Below, one piece after another: positions 26,917-35,950 of a DNA stretch of 64,000 nucleotides (the first letter of the stretch is position 1; each line of letters starts with the position of its first letter). The notes below the pieces were generated by a model, which made no database searches, was not told the DNA's origin, and saw only the letters and a program-made list of their open reading frames with translations. Source of the stretch: an uncultured Bacilli bacterium (GTDB lineage: Bacteria > Bacillota_I > Bacilli_A > RF39 > UBA660); assembly GCA_944358375.1 (NCBI GenBank), contig CALVQT010000004.1, forward strand, positions 17,767 to 81,766, read 5' to 3'. Position numbers and translations under genes: made by a program.

Positions 26917-28101
26917 ATGAAAATAGCTTTAGTTTCGACAATGAATTTACCTGTACCTGCAGTTAGAGGTGGTGCAGTTGAAGAATTAACTACTCACATA
27001 ATTAATGAAAATGAAAAACAAAAAAAGTTTGAAATAGACTTATACACAATTTATGATTCAAAAATAGATATTAATCAATATAAGCACACAAATATAATTC
27101 AAATAAAATCATATTTTTATGAAACAATTATACGGAAGACTATAAATTTAAAAAATAAAATTTTTAAAACAGGAAAAAAATATAATTTTTTATATAGGAA
27201 ACTAGCTAGAAAAGTAATTAAACAACATTATGATAAAATAATAGTTGAGAATAATATGGAAGTTTATATAGAAATACAAAAATTAACCAAAGATCCTATA
27301 ATTTATCATATGCATAATGACTTTAATTCATCTGATAAAACACTAAAAAATTATGAGATTGTTTCAAATACTGCAGAAAAAATAATAACTGTTAGCTATT
27401 ATATTAAAGATAGATTAGAAAGTGTTAGTGATAATAAAAATATTTTTGTTTTATTAAATGCAATAGATGATAAATTATATGATGATAATATTTCACATGA
27501 TTTAAGAAAAAAATATAATTTTGATAAGAAAGATATTATTATAGGTTATTCTGGAAGAATAACTGAAGAAAAGGGTGTATTAGAGTTAATAAAATCTATT
27601 AAAAAAATTAATACAAAAAAGTCTATTAAATTGCTTATAGTTGGTTCTCAATGGTATGGTAATTTAAAAAATGATTTATATATGAAAAAAATAAGGGAAG
27701 AAGTGAGCCCACTTAAAGATAAAATTTTTTTTACTGGTTATGTTAATCAAAATGATATGCCAAATATTTATAAAACAATTGATATTTTAGCAATACCATC
27801 AATGTGTGAAGAAGCATTTGGGTGTATTTCTATAGAGGGTATGGCTATGGGAAATCCAATTGTAGCATCTGAGTCTGGTGAATTATCTAGAATAATTAAA
27901 AAAGATTTTGGATATATAGTGAAAAAAAATGATGCTTTTATTGATAATTTTGCTGTGTGTTTAGAAAAATTAATTAATAATGATAGTTTAAGGAAAAAAT
28001 ATAGTTTATCAGCCAAAAAAGAATTCGATAATAATTTAAATTATCACAAAAAGCAGTATTATATAAATTTTTATAATATTATTAAGAATGACGGAGAATA
28101 A
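26917..28101 (+). CDS. glycosyltransferase family 4
   Basis: 394 residues, GT-B fold. VPAVRGGAVEEL (acceptor-side glycine loop, about 13-24), YHMHNDF, IGYSGRITEEKGV near 210 and CEEAFGCISIEGMAMGNP (E-x7-E) near 298. Last glycosyltransferase of the run. AAAGGTGG precedes the start; the flippase gene starts two bases behind its stop. Confidence 0.88.
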   Translation: MKIALVSTMNLPVPAVRGGAVEELTTHIINENEKQKKFEIDLYTIYDSKIDINQYKHTNIIQIKSYFYETIIRKTINLKNKIFKTGKKYNFLYRKLARKVIKQHYDKIIVENNMEVYIEIQKLTKDPIIYHMHNDFNSSDKTLKNYEIVSNTAEKIITVSYYIKDRLESVSDNKNIFVLLNAIDDKLYDDNISHDLRKKYNFDKKDIIIGYSGRITEEKGVLELIKSIKKINTKKSIKLLIVGSQWYGNLKNDLYMKKIREEVSPLKDKIFFTGYVNQNDMPNIYKTIDILAIPSMCEEAFGCISIEGMAMGNPIVASESGELSRIIKKDFGYIVKKNDAFIDNFAVCLEKLINNDSLRKKYSLSAKKEFDNNLNYHKKQYYINFYNIIKNDGE

Positions 28102-28102
28102 T

Positions 28103-29629
28103 ATGAGGACTAAAAATACATTTAAAAATGGTATAACTTCATTAATATGTAATTCAATAGCATTAATTATTGGCTTTTTAGCACAATCAGTTTTTGTAAA
28201 TACTTTAGGTATAGAATATTCTGGATTGAATAGTGTCTTTTCTAATATAATATCAATGTTAGCAATATCAGAACTTGGTATAGGAACAGCTATTATTTAT
28301 CATATGTATAAGCCAGTTTCTGAAAATGATATTGATAAAATAAAAAATTTAATGAATTTTTATAAAAAAGCCTATAGATACATTGCTTTTATTGTTTTAT
28401 TATTGGGTATAATATTAATTCCTTTTTTAAAGTTTGTAGTTAATTTCTCATATATTAAAGAAAATATATATATAATATATTTATTATTTTTATTTGATTC
28501 TTTTATTTCATATTTTTCATCATATAAGAGAAGTTTAATTTATGCAAATCAAAAAAATAGAATCATAGATATAATTCATTTAATATATTTGCTAATTTTA
28601 AATATATTTCAAATATTAATATTAATAAATACAAAAAATTTTATATTATATTTGATTATTAAAGTGTTATGCAGAATATTAGAAAATATTATAATTACAT
28701 GTATGGCTAATAAAATATATCCATTTTTAAAAGAGAAAGTTTCTGAAAAATTAGATAAAGATACAAAATTGGATATAAAACAAAAGGTTAAAGGGCAGAT
28801 TTTTCATTCAATTGGTGGATATATCGTTTTAGGAACTGATAGTTTAATTATTTCAAAATTTTTTGGTTTAAATATATCAGGTATTTATGGAAATTATATT
28901 TTAATAATAAATGCAGCTAATTCTATACTTTCCCAATTTTTTAATTCTTTAGTTTCAAGTATTGGAAATTTATTAGTGGAGAAAAATAATAAAAAATCAT
29001 ATAATATATATAAAACTATGAATTTGATAAATTTTTATATATATGGTGTGGTAGCAATAGTTTTTTATTTTACTATTAATGATTTTATAACTATATGGTT
29101 AGGTTCAAATAAATTTCTTTTTGGTAAAATTATCATAATATTTTTAACTATTAATTTATTTTATCAAGGAATGAGAAAAACTTCTCAAATATTTTTAACA
29201 GCAGGAGGTATATGTTATGAAAATAGATTTGTTCCAGTTGTTGAAGCAATAGTAAATATTGTAGCATCATTAGTTTTCATTCGTTTTGGAGTCGCAGGTG
29301 TTGTTCTTGGAACAATTACAAGTACATTAATTCTTCATTTTTATAGTTTTCCCAAATATTTAATTTCAAATTTATTAAAGGAAAAGAAAAGGGAATATTT
29401 CATTAATTTTATCAAACAAAATATAATTATGATTGTTACTTTTATATTACTTATAATAATCGATAAATACATCAATATTTATAATATATTTATAAATATG
29501 ATTGTTATGATTATTATTTGCGTTATTGTATCTTTAATTATTTTTACATTATTTTATTATAAAACTAAAGAATTTAAATTTATTAAAAATATAATTATTA
29601 AATTTTTGAATTCAAAGAAATTAAATTAA
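28103..29629 (+). CDS. Wzx-like polysaccharide flippase
   Basis: 508 residues with about 12-14 membrane segments, polysaccharide-transport (PST/MATE-like) family. The N-terminus NGITSLICNSIALIIGFLAQ, the stretch FVNTLGIEYSGLNSVFSNII and IGGYIVLGTDSLIISKFFGL near 240 are typical. It moves the lipid-linked repeat unit outward. The ATG at 28103 has CGGAG; an in-frame ATG at 28088 lies inside the previous gene. A strong terminator closes the locus. Confidence 0.88.
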   Translation: MRTKNTFKNGITSLICNSIALIIGFLAQSVFVNTLGIEYSGLNSVFSNIISMLAISELGIGTAIIYHMYKPVSENDIDKIKNLMNFYKKAYRYIAFIVLLLGIILIPFLKFVVNFSYIKENIYIIYLLFLFDSFISYFSSYKRSLIYANQKNRIIDIIHLIYLLILNIFQILILINTKNFILYLIIKVLCRILENIIITCMANKIYPFLKEKVSEKLDKDTKLDIKQKVKGQIFHSIGGYIVLGTDSLIISKFFGLNISGIYGNYILIINAANSILSQFFNSLVSSIGNLLVEKNNKKSYNIYKTMNLINFYIYGVVAIVFYFTINDFITIWLGSNKFLFGKIIIIFLTINLFYQGMRKTSQIFLTAGGICYENRFVPVVEAIVNIVASLVFIRFGVAGVVLGTITSTLILHFYSFPKYLISNLLKEKKREYFINFIKQNIIMIVTFILLIIIDKYINIYNIFINMIVMIIICVIVSLIIFTLFYYKTKEFKFIKNIIIKFLNSKKLN

Positions 29630-29647
29630 AAGTTTAATTTCTTTTTT
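29614..29647 (+). terminator. terminator of the polysaccharide locus
   Basis: A perfect 12-base stem AAAGAAATTAAA (29614-29625) with 29633-29644, then TTTTTT. It uses the last codons of the flippase gene. Confidence 0.8.
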
Positions 29648-29654
29648 GTTTATA

Positions 29655-29663
29655 TGATATAAT
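29655..29663 (+). promoter_or_regulatory. extended -10 box 7 bases before the DUF3267 gene
   Basis: TGATATAAT ends at 29663 and the ATG follows at 29671 without any ribosome site. The expected transcription start lies at or one base from the ATG, so the message is probably leaderless. Confidence 0.5.
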
Positions 29664-29670
29664 ATTATAC

Positions 29671-30339
29671 ATGAAGAAATATTATATATTTAGGTTAAAT
29701 ACTAATAGTTTTATTATGAATTTTCTTTCTGTTTTAATAATTATAATATTTATAATTTTTTCTATAATATTATTATCAAATTTTAATATATTAGATATAA
29801 ATTATGGAGTGTTTATTTTATGTTTGTTTGGGTATTTTATATTGCATGAAATTGTGCATAGTATTGCCTATGTAATATATGGTGGTAAATTTAATAAGAT
29901 AGTGTATGGTATAAAATTAGAAAGTGGAGTTTTTTATTGTTTATGTAAGCAAAATATTAGTAAAAAAGCTATATTATATGCAAGTATATATCCTTTAATA
30001 TTCTTAGGAATAATACCTTATATGGTTGGCATTATTATTAATAATCAATTAGTTGTATTATTATCTATATTTAATATAAGTGGTTCAATTGCAGATATAT
30101 ATACATTTATTTATATTCTTAAATTGAATGATGGTATTGAATTTAGTGAAATGGACAATCCACTATATTTTGCTATTTATTCTGAATATGATGTTTCTAA
30201 AATAAAACATACTGGTATTTCTTATGTCAAAAGTAGCAAATATATAGATAGGAATAATCTTAAGAAAATAACTATTAGTAAGTGGTCATATATAATTTTG
30301 ATAATATTTATAATAATAATAATTTTAATGTGGAGGTAA
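29671..30339 (+). CDS. DUF3267 putative zincin membrane protease
   Basis: 222 residues with about five membrane segments. FILHEIVHSIAYVIYGG near residue 63 contains HEIVH, the HExxH zinc motif, at the end of a hydrophobic segment, as in the DUF3267 family. Its substrate is unknown. It ends two bases before the tsaC start and is probably transcribed with it. Confidence 0.75.
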   Translation: MKKYYIFRLNTNSFIMNFLSVLIIIIFIIFSIILLSNFNILDINYGVFILCLFGYFILHEIVHSIAYVIYGGKFNKIVYGIKLESGVFYCLCKQNISKKAILYASIYPLIFLGIIPYMVGIIINNQLVVLLSIFNISGSIADIYTFIYILKLNDGIEFSEMDNPLYFAIYSEYDVSKIKHTGISYVKSSKYIDRNNLKKITISKWSYIILIIFIIIIILMWR

Positions 30340-30340
30340 T

Positions 30341-30928
30341 ATGGATAGAGTAGTAGAAGAAATTGAAAAAGGAAATTTAGTTATTATGCCTACCGATACT
30401 GTTTATGGTATCATGGCAGATGCATTAAATGAAGATGCGATTAATAAAGTATTTATTGCTAAGAAAAGAGAAAATAAACCACTTATATTATTAGTTTCTA
30501 GTATTGATATGTTAAAGAAATATGTTAAAGAAGTAAATGAATTACAAATGAAATTAATAGAGAAATATTGGCCTAATACTTTAACTATTATATTTGATAA
30601 AAATGATAATTTGAGTAATAATTTAACGTGTGGACTTGAAACTGTTGGAATAAGAATGCCTAATAATAGATTACTATTAGATATTATGAATAAAACAAAT
30701 AAACCATTAATATCTACTAGTGCAAATATATCTAACCACGAAGTTATAACTAGTAGTGATTTAATAGAAGAAGAGTTAAGGAATAAAATATCTTATATAT
30801 TAGATGATGGTATTAAGACTAACATTTCATCAACAATTGTAAAAGTAGAAGATAATAAAATACATATTTTAAGAGCAGGGGATTTGGCAAGTCGTATTAA
30901 ACAGGATTTTAGTGAATATGTAAAATGA
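30341..30928 (+). CDS. tsaC: threonylcarbamoyl-AMP synthase
   Basis: 195 residues, the short YrdC/TsaC form without the Sua5 C-terminal domain. LVIMPTDTVYGIMAD (residues 14-28), AKKRENKPL, YWPNTLTIIF, GIRMPNN and PLISTSANIS are the family marks. It makes threonylcarbamoyl-AMP from threonine, bicarbonate and ATP for the t6A modification of tRNA. TGGAGG precedes the start. It overlaps the next frame by four bases, but the real start of the neighbour is further down. Confidence 0.92.
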   Translation: MDRVVEEIEKGNLVIMPTDTVYGIMADALNEDAINKVFIAKKRENKPLILLVSSIDMLKKYVKEVNELQMKLIEKYWPNTLTIIFDKNDNLSNNLTCGLETVGIRMPNNRLLLDIMNKTNKPLISTSANISNHEVITSSDLIEEELRNKISYILDDGIKTNISSTIVKVEDNKIHILRAGDLASRIKQDFSEYVK

Positions 30929-30954
30929 TATATTATATAAAAGAGAGTGGTTGT

Positions 30955-31899
30955 ATGAACTTATTTAGTTTAACGAAAGAGAAAACTTTAGTGTTGAAAT
31001 CTTTTGCAATATTATTTGTGTTGTTAGGACACACAAATTATCTATATAGATCTGGAGCGTGGGGAGTTCAATTGTTTTTAATATTAAGTGGATTTGGCGT
31101 TATGAGTTCATATTTTCAAAAGGGAAATAAAAAATATTTTTATAGGAAGTTTTTAAATCTCTTAGTTCCTTATTTTATAGTTATATTATTTCAAATAATA
31201 GCATTAAATGATATTTCAAAAATGACGATAAAACAATTTGTTGTTTCGTTGATAGGATTGGATTTTAATTTAAATATTGATTCAACTATGTGGTTTATTT
31301 CATATGTATGGGTATGGTATATTGCTTTTTATATTTTTACATATATTGCTGAAAAATTAAAAGTAAAAAACAAATACTTTATATTAATTCTTTTATTAAT
31401 TTTCAGTATATTCTTACTTTTAATTTCAAGAGAAAATGTTATTTGGTCATTGGATTCAGGAACTCCATTATATTTTCTAGCCTTTCCAACTGGATGTATT
31501 CTTTGTTGCATTCAAAATATTAAAATTACTAAAACTTTTAAAATATTACTTTATGTATTAGGATTATTAATTTTAACTACAATATTTATTTATTTTTACA
31601 ATCGTGAAATTAATGTAATGGAATATGCTATGTTTTCTTTTTCAGGAGCTGTTATACCACTGATTTTAATTTCTTTATATAATTTTAAATATAAATTTAA
31701 ATTATTACAATTGATAGGAAAAAGTTCATATAGTATATATTTAATAGAAGCATTTATATTAAATTTTCGATATAGTGTTTTAGGATTTATAAACTATACT
31801 CCAGTAATTGATTTTGTAACAATGTTTTTAATTATAATTTTAGGAGTTATTATTGATAATTATATTTTTAAGAAAATAATTAGTAAATTTTCTCATTAA
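30955..31899 (+). CDS. membrane acyltransferase (acyltransferase family 3)
   Basis: 314 residues from the ATG at 30955 with GAGAGTGG upstream. About ten membrane segments. LKSFAILFVLLGHTNY holds the conserved His; FLILSGFGVMSSYF and IGKSSYSIYLIEAFIL are further family features. It is shorter than OafA and probably acylates a cell-surface glycan. Second such enzyme in the window, outside the terminator of the glycosyltransferase run. Confidence 0.82.
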   Translation: MNLFSLTKEKTLVLKSFAILFVLLGHTNYLYRSGAWGVQLFLILSGFGVMSSYFQKGNKKYFYRKFLNLLVPYFIVILFQIIALNDISKMTIKQFVVSLIGLDFNLNIDSTMWFISYVWVWYIAFYIFTYIAEKLKVKNKYFILILLLIFSIFLLLISRENVIWSLDSGTPLYFLAFPTGCILCCIQNIKITKTFKILLYVLGLLILTTIFIYFYNREINVMEYAMFSFSGAVIPLILISLYNFKYKFKLLQLIGKSSYSIYLIEAFILNFRYSVLGFINYTPVIDFVTMFLIIILGVIIDNYIFKKIISKFSH

Positions 31900-31930
31900 T
31901 TTAGTTATTTACAATGTGGAGGATAGCAAT

Positions 31931-32281
31931 ATGTACAATGATATATTATATAGTTTATCGCATTCTAAATTTAGAAGTGGTTTTAAATTAAGTGATAAAG
32001 ATAAAGAATATATAAGAGAAAAAGGTTTTGATAAGATTAGATCTCATGCATATGATTTTATAAATAATAGACTTGCTAGTGCTAATATTATAAATGATGG
32101 TAAGCAGACTCCGTTTAAAGGACATCCTGTATTTGTGGCACAACATGCTTGTGCTTGTTGTTGTAGAAATTGTTTATATAAATGGCATAAAATTGATAAA
32201 AATAGAGATTTAACTTCAAGTGAAGTTGATTATATTGTCGGACTATTAATGCAATGGATAAAGTTATCTATGGAAAGGTGA
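31931..32281 (+). CDS. DUF4186 protein
   Basis: 116 residues from the ATG at 31931, which has TGGAGGA upstream. Family marks are KFRSGFKL near residue 14, IRSHAYDFI, and the Cys/His-rich centre FVAQHACACCCRNCLYKWH, which looks like a metal-binding site, followed by a helical end. The function of DUF4186 is unknown. It is followed after seven bases by a macrodomain gene; this pairing suggests a shared role in ADP-ribose or nucleic-acid metabolism. Confidence 0.82.
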   Translation: MYNDILYSLSHSKFRSGFKLSDKDKEYIREKGFDKIRSHAYDFINNRLASANIINDGKQTPFKGHPVFVAQHACACCCRNCLYKWHKIDKNRDLTSSEVDYIVGLLMQWIKLSMER

Positions 32282-32288
32282 AATATAT

Positions 32289-32798
32289 ATGAAAAGTATT
32301 AAAGTAATTAAAGGGGATATAACACTTTTAAATGTAGATATTATTGTTAATGCTGCGAATAAGACTCTTTTGGGGGGAGGTGGTGTTGATGGACAAATAC
32401 ATAGAAAAGCTGGTAGAGAATTATTAGAAGAATGCAAAAAGTTAAATGGTTGTAAAACTTCTGAAGCTAAAATGACAAATGCATATAAATTACTATGTAA
32501 AAAAATAATTCATACTGTAGGGCCAATATACAGAAGTGGACAAGATAATGAAAAATTATTATCAGATTGCTATAAAAATTCTCTTTTATTAGCAGAATCA
32601 TACAGAAAAGAAAATAATTTGGATGAAATTACAATAGCATTTCCATGTATTAGTACTGGTGTGTATGCATATCCTAAAAAGGAAGCAGCATGGGTAGTTA
32701 TAAATACATTAAATAAAATCAATAATGATAAAATAAATGTAATATTGTGTTGTTTTGAGGAAGAAGATTATCAAATATATACGAAATATTTTATTTAA
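32289..32798 (+). CDS. macrodomain protein, O-acetyl-ADP-ribose deacetylase type
   Basis: 169 residues. IKVIKGDITLLNVDIIVNAA at the start, then NKTLLGGGGVDGQIHRKAG and IIHTVGPIY, and CISTGVYAYPKKEAA near 117 form the complete macrodomain signature of the YmdB group. Such enzymes hydrolyse O-acetyl-ADP-ribose or remove ADP-ribose from proteins or DNA. It is co-transcribed with the DUF4186 gene. Confidence 0.92.
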   Translation: MKSIKVIKGDITLLNVDIIVNAANKTLLGGGGVDGQIHRKAGRELLEECKKLNGCKTSEAKMTNAYKLLCKKIIHTVGPIYRSGQDNEKLLSDCYKNSLLLAESYRKENNLDEITIAFPCISTGVYAYPKKEAAWVVINTLNKINNDKINVILCCFEEEDYQIYTKYFI

Positions 32799-32800
32799 AT

Positions 32801-32830
32801 ATTGTAATTTTAATTAATTTAAATTACAAT
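32801..32830 (+). repeat. inverted repeat after the macrodomain gene
   Basis: A perfect ten-base stem ATTGTAATTT (32801-32810) with 32821-32830 around a ten-base AT loop, three bases after the stop codon. It lacks a clean T run, so it is either a weak terminator or a protein-binding site for the next gene. Confidence 0.45.
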
Positions 32831-32857
32831 AGTATTGTTATCAAGAAAGGAGATATC

Positions 32858-33592
32858 ATGAAAAAAATTGTTGGTTTAGTATTTGGATTATTATTAACAA
32901 TTATTCCATTTACAAATGTATTTGCAGCTGAAACTATTAATCTTGAAGACTATGCTACGATGAATTTTTTTGATACATTAGAATCTGAAGGAATAGAAAT
33001 ATCTGTAGATGATTATAAAGAAACAGATGACCAAGTAACTATTTATATGTTTAGAGGTTCAGGTTGTGGATTTTGTAAATCATTTTTAACTTTTTTAAAT
33101 AGTATTGCTGATGAGTATGGTAAATATTTTAAACTTGTTTCTTTTGAATCATGGAATGATCCTGAAAATGCTCAATTGTTAACAGATTTATCAGCATTTT
33201 TAGGAAACCCTGCTAAAGGAGTACCATATATTATAATTGGCGATCAGGTTTTTCCTGGATATTCTTCTGAGTATGATGATTCTATTAAACAAGTTTTGGA
33301 ATCAGAATATAATGCAGAAACAAGATTTGATGTTATTGAGGCTTATAATCAAAGTTTAGAGGAAGCTGAGAAAGCACAAGGTGCTAGTACAAGTGCTGTT
33401 GTATTTTGGAATGCTTTATTTATAGTTGTGGCTTCTGTTGCTATCATGGTACATGTAAGTGCATCAAATAGAAAAATGTTAAGAATTATGGGATATGATG
33501 TTCAATCTTTTAGTGATAGTTTTAATGATGATGATACTAAAGATAATCATAATCATAAAAAAATTAAAAATAATAAAGAAAAGGAGTTATAA
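32858..33592 (+). CDS. exported, membrane-anchored thioredoxin-like protein
   Basis: 244 residues. A signal peptide (1-23, VFAA end) is followed by a thioredoxin-like fold with MFRGSGCGFCKSF (CGFC active site near residue 70), a likely cis-Pro in GVPYIII near 130, a membrane segment at about 179-197 and a hydrophilic tail rich in Asp, His and Lys. So the redox domain lies outside and the tail inside. It probably handles disulfides of exported proteins. AAAGGAG precedes the ATG. Confidence 0.8.
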   Translation: MKKIVGLVFGLLLTIIPFTNVFAAETINLEDYATMNFFDTLESEGIEISVDDYKETDDQVTIYMFRGSGCGFCKSFLTFLNSIADEYGKYFKLVSFESWNDPENAQLLTDLSAFLGNPAKGVPYIIIGDQVFPGYSSEYDDSIKQVLESEYNAETRFDVIEAYNQSLEEAEKAQGASTSAVVFWNALFIVVASVAIMVHVSASNRKMLRIMGYDVQSFSDSFNDDDTKDNHNHKKIKNNKEKEL

Positions 33593-33605
33593 AACTCTTT
33601 TTCAT
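33582..33605 (+). terminator. terminator after the thioredoxin-like gene
   Basis: AAGGAGTT pairs with AACTCTTT (one G-T) around ATAA, followed by T residues; the stop codon is in the loop. Confidence 0.5.
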
Positions 33606-33628
33606 TTAAAATAATAAAGGGTGATAAT

Positions 33629-34504
33629 ATGGATAGATATAGTGATATTAAAAAAGCAAGTGTGTTAGGAATTATTGGTAATATATTTTTATTATGTATT
33701 AAAGCAACTATTGGGTTTATTACTAAGAGTCAATCTATGATAGCAGATGCTTTTAATAGTGCGGGTGATATAGCGTCTTCTTTAATGACTTTAATTGGAA
33801 ATAAAATAGCAAGTAAACCTAAGGATAAAGATCATAATTTGGGACATGGAAAAGCAGAATATATATATTCTATGTTTATTAGTATTATTATGATAGTTGT
33901 TGGAATTATGTTGTTTAAAGATTCTCTTTATATATTAATAAATAAAGAAAAATATACTTTTTCTGTGTGGTTAATTGTAGTTTGTATTGTTGCTATTATA
34001 GTTAAATTTAGTTTATATAAAATTACTAATGAATTATCTAAGAAACATAATAATTTATTAATTAAAGCTAACTCAAGGGATCATTTAAATGATTGTGTAA
34101 TTACAACATTAAATTTAATATCGTGTATACTTAGTATATTTAATATATATTTGTTTGATGGTATTGTAGGCATGATTATATCTGCATGGATAATGAAAAC
34201 ATCTATTGTTATATTTATTGAAAGTTATAATGTACTTATGGATACCTCTATGAGTCTTGATGAAAAAAATAAAGTTTTGGATATTGTAAAATCTCATAAT
34301 GAAATCGTTAAGGTTAATCATTTTAATTCAACTCCAGTTGGGTATAAATATCAAATATCATTAACAATATTTGTTGATGGAAATTTATCAACATTTGAAA
34401 GTCATAAAATAGCAGATAATTTAGAAAAAGAAATAATAAATGAAATAGATGAAGTCTATTTAGCAATAATACATGTTAATCCAATTAAAGTAAAAAAAAA
34501 TTAA
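33629..34504 (+). CDS. cation diffusion facilitator transporter
   Basis: 291 residues, six membrane segments plus a cytoplasmic domain. GIIGNIFLLCIKATIGFI, SQSMIADAFNSAGDIASS (D-x3-N..D metal site), DHNLGHGKAEYI near residue 70 and the domain end YLAIIHVNP are standard for MntE/FieF-like exporters. GGGTGA precedes the ATG. Divalent metal efflux, probably Mn2+, Fe2+ or Zn2+. Confidence 0.92.
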   Translation: MDRYSDIKKASVLGIIGNIFLLCIKATIGFITKSQSMIADAFNSAGDIASSLMTLIGNKIASKPKDKDHNLGHGKAEYIYSMFISIIMIVVGIMLFKDSLYILINKEKYTFSVWLIVVCIVAIIVKFSLYKITNELSKKHNNLLIKANSRDHLNDCVITTLNLISCILSIFNIYLFDGIVGMIISAWIMKTSIVIFIESYNVLMDTSMSLDEKNKVLDIVKSHNEIVKVNHFNSTPVGYKYQISLTIFVDGNLSTFESHKIADNLEKEIINEIDEVYLAIIHVNPIKVKKN

Positions 34505-34507
34505 GAA

Positions 34508-34546
34508 AAAAACAATAAAAACACATTATTGTAATTTATTGTTTTC
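34508..34546. terminator. two-way terminator between CDF and arginase-family genes
   Basis: An 11-base perfect stem AAAACAATAAA (34509-34519) with 34535-34545, A run on one side and T run on the other, between two genes pointing at each other. Confidence 0.7.
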
Positions 34547-35359
34547 TAATATTTTAATTGCATCTAATACAATATTTAATGATTTATTATCTATATCGGT
34601 TATTGGATTATACTCCACAATATCAATAGATTTAATATTCAAGTTTTTAACAAATGTTTCAAATGCTTTTAGTGCTTCATGTTTAGATAGTCCTCTATTT
34701 AATTTGTTTGCAACATTTACACCAGGACATTCTTTTTTATTTATTGAATCTATGTCAAAACTTAAATGTATTTTATTTACTCTATTATTTAAGTATTTAA
34801 TTGCGTCATTTATACAGTAATCTATTCCTCTTTCTTTTATAAAAGAAAGAGAATAATTTTTTATATCGTATTTCGATATTAGTTCTTTTTCAGCCTCATC
34901 TATATCATCAATACCAAACATAACTACATTTTGATAATTAATTTTAGTATTATTAGTATACAAATTAGTAAGTTTTTTTAAACCAAATCCCATAGAAGCA
35001 GCTAGTGGATATCCATGTATATTGTGTGTTAATGTAGTTTTATGAGTATTTGAATCTGGGTGTGTATCAAACCAAATAACACCAATCTCTTCATCTTGAC
35101 TAGAAGCGGCGATTGAACCTATTGATAAGCTATGATCACCACCTAAAATTACTGGTATATTATTATTTTTAATAGTATTATTAACTTCTTTTGCAAGTTT
35201 AATATCAGAAGATACGATATTATTTAAATCATTTTTATCTTTATCTATATCAATAATTTTATTTATTTTAACATATTTACTTAATAATTTTATTCCCATA
35301 TCGGCACCATTAACATGACAACCATCTTTTATTGGAAATCCAATATATATATAATTCAT
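34526..35359 (-). CDS. arginase/agmatinase family ureohydrolase
   Basis: 277 residues. The dimetal site is complete: GGDHSLSIG near residue 73, WFDTHPDSNT (D-x-H-x-D), and SFDIDSIN near 200; VEYNP near the end is also family-typical. HNIHGYPLA fits arginase rather than agmatinase. It would hydrolyse a guanidino compound, probably arginine, to urea. No other arginine catabolic gene is close by. The start has AAAAGGAGT upstream. Confidence 0.88.
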   Translation of the reverse strand: MNYIYIGFPIKDGCHVNGADMGIKLLSKYVKINKIIDIDKDKNDLNNIVSSDIKLAKEVNNTIKNNNIPVILGGDHSLSIGSIAASSQDEEIGVIWFDTHPDSNTHKTTLTHNIHGYPLAASMGFGLKKLTNLYTNNTKINYQNVVMFGIDDIDEAEKELISKYDIKNYSLSFIKERGIDYCINDAIKYLNNRVNKIHLSFDIDSINKKECPGVNVANKLNRGLSKHEALKAFETFVKNLNIKSIDIVEYNPITDIDNKSLNIVLDAIKILENNKLQ

Positions 35360-35455
35360 AATTTACTCCTTTTATATGCATTATAATATTAGCACAAATA
35401 TATTGACTTGTAAAATATTTCCAAGAAAAAAACTTTTTTATTTATCATAATAATA

Positions 35456-35848
35456 ATGGTGATTTATATTAAAAAAGTTATTTGTTTTATTATTTTGTTT
35501 GTATTATTTAATTTAAATCATATTGATAGTAATAGTGATAAAAGAATTATTTATAATACTGATGATATATATAACAAAAGTTATTATTCGATATATTTTG
35601 TTAATACTACTATAGAGGAATTAACAGAAGTTTTGTCTATACTTGATATAGATGTATTGAGTTATGTTATTAATGATAAAAAATATTATGCAAGGAACAT
35701 TAGTGTATTAGAAAGTAATTATATAAAAGATAAATCTGAGAGTGAAATAATTTATTTAAGTCAATATGGTATTAAAGTAGATAAAATTAATGTTATTTGT
35801 TCAGTGAATGAAATATTAAAGTTAGAAAATATGGTTGATATTTATTAA
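35456..35848 (+). CDS. small exported or membrane-anchored protein, unknown
   Basis: 130 residues. Residues 5-22 are a membrane or signal segment (VICFIILFVLFNL); the rest is a small outer domain (VNTTIEELTEVLSIL, KYYARNISVLESN). No family recognised. The start is unsure: there is no ribosome site, and TATCAT lies seven bases before the ATG, so it may be leaderless. It is followed by its own terminator and precedes the secretion locus without being in its operon. Confidence 0.6.
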   Translation: MVIYIKKVICFIILFVLFNLNHIDSNSDKRIIYNTDDIYNKSYYSIYFVNTTIEELTEVLSILDIDVLSYVINDKKYYARNISVLESNYIKDKSESEIIYLSQYGIKVDKINVICSVNEILKLENMVDIY

Positions 35849-35866
35849 TTCAATCATATTTTTAAT
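35826..35866 (+). terminator. terminator upstream of the secretion locus
   Basis: A 13-pair stem (35826-35838 with 35850-35862, one G-T) followed by T residues. It shields the type IV secretion genes from upstream transcription. Confidence 0.65.
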
Positions 35867-35907
35867 TTTTATTTGTTTAATAAATACTTTTATTTGCATA
35901 TAAACTA

Positions 35908-35916
35908 TGATATAAT
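35908..35916 (+). promoter_or_regulatory. extended -10 promoter of the type IV secretion locus
   Basis: TGATATAAT: TATAAT at 35911-35916 with TG one base upstream. The -35 region is weak. It lies 34 bases before the first gene, whose ribosome site is TTGGGGTG. Confidence 0.55.
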
Positions 35917-35950
35917 TTTTGTGTATAAATGATTTGGGGTGAAAAATTAT

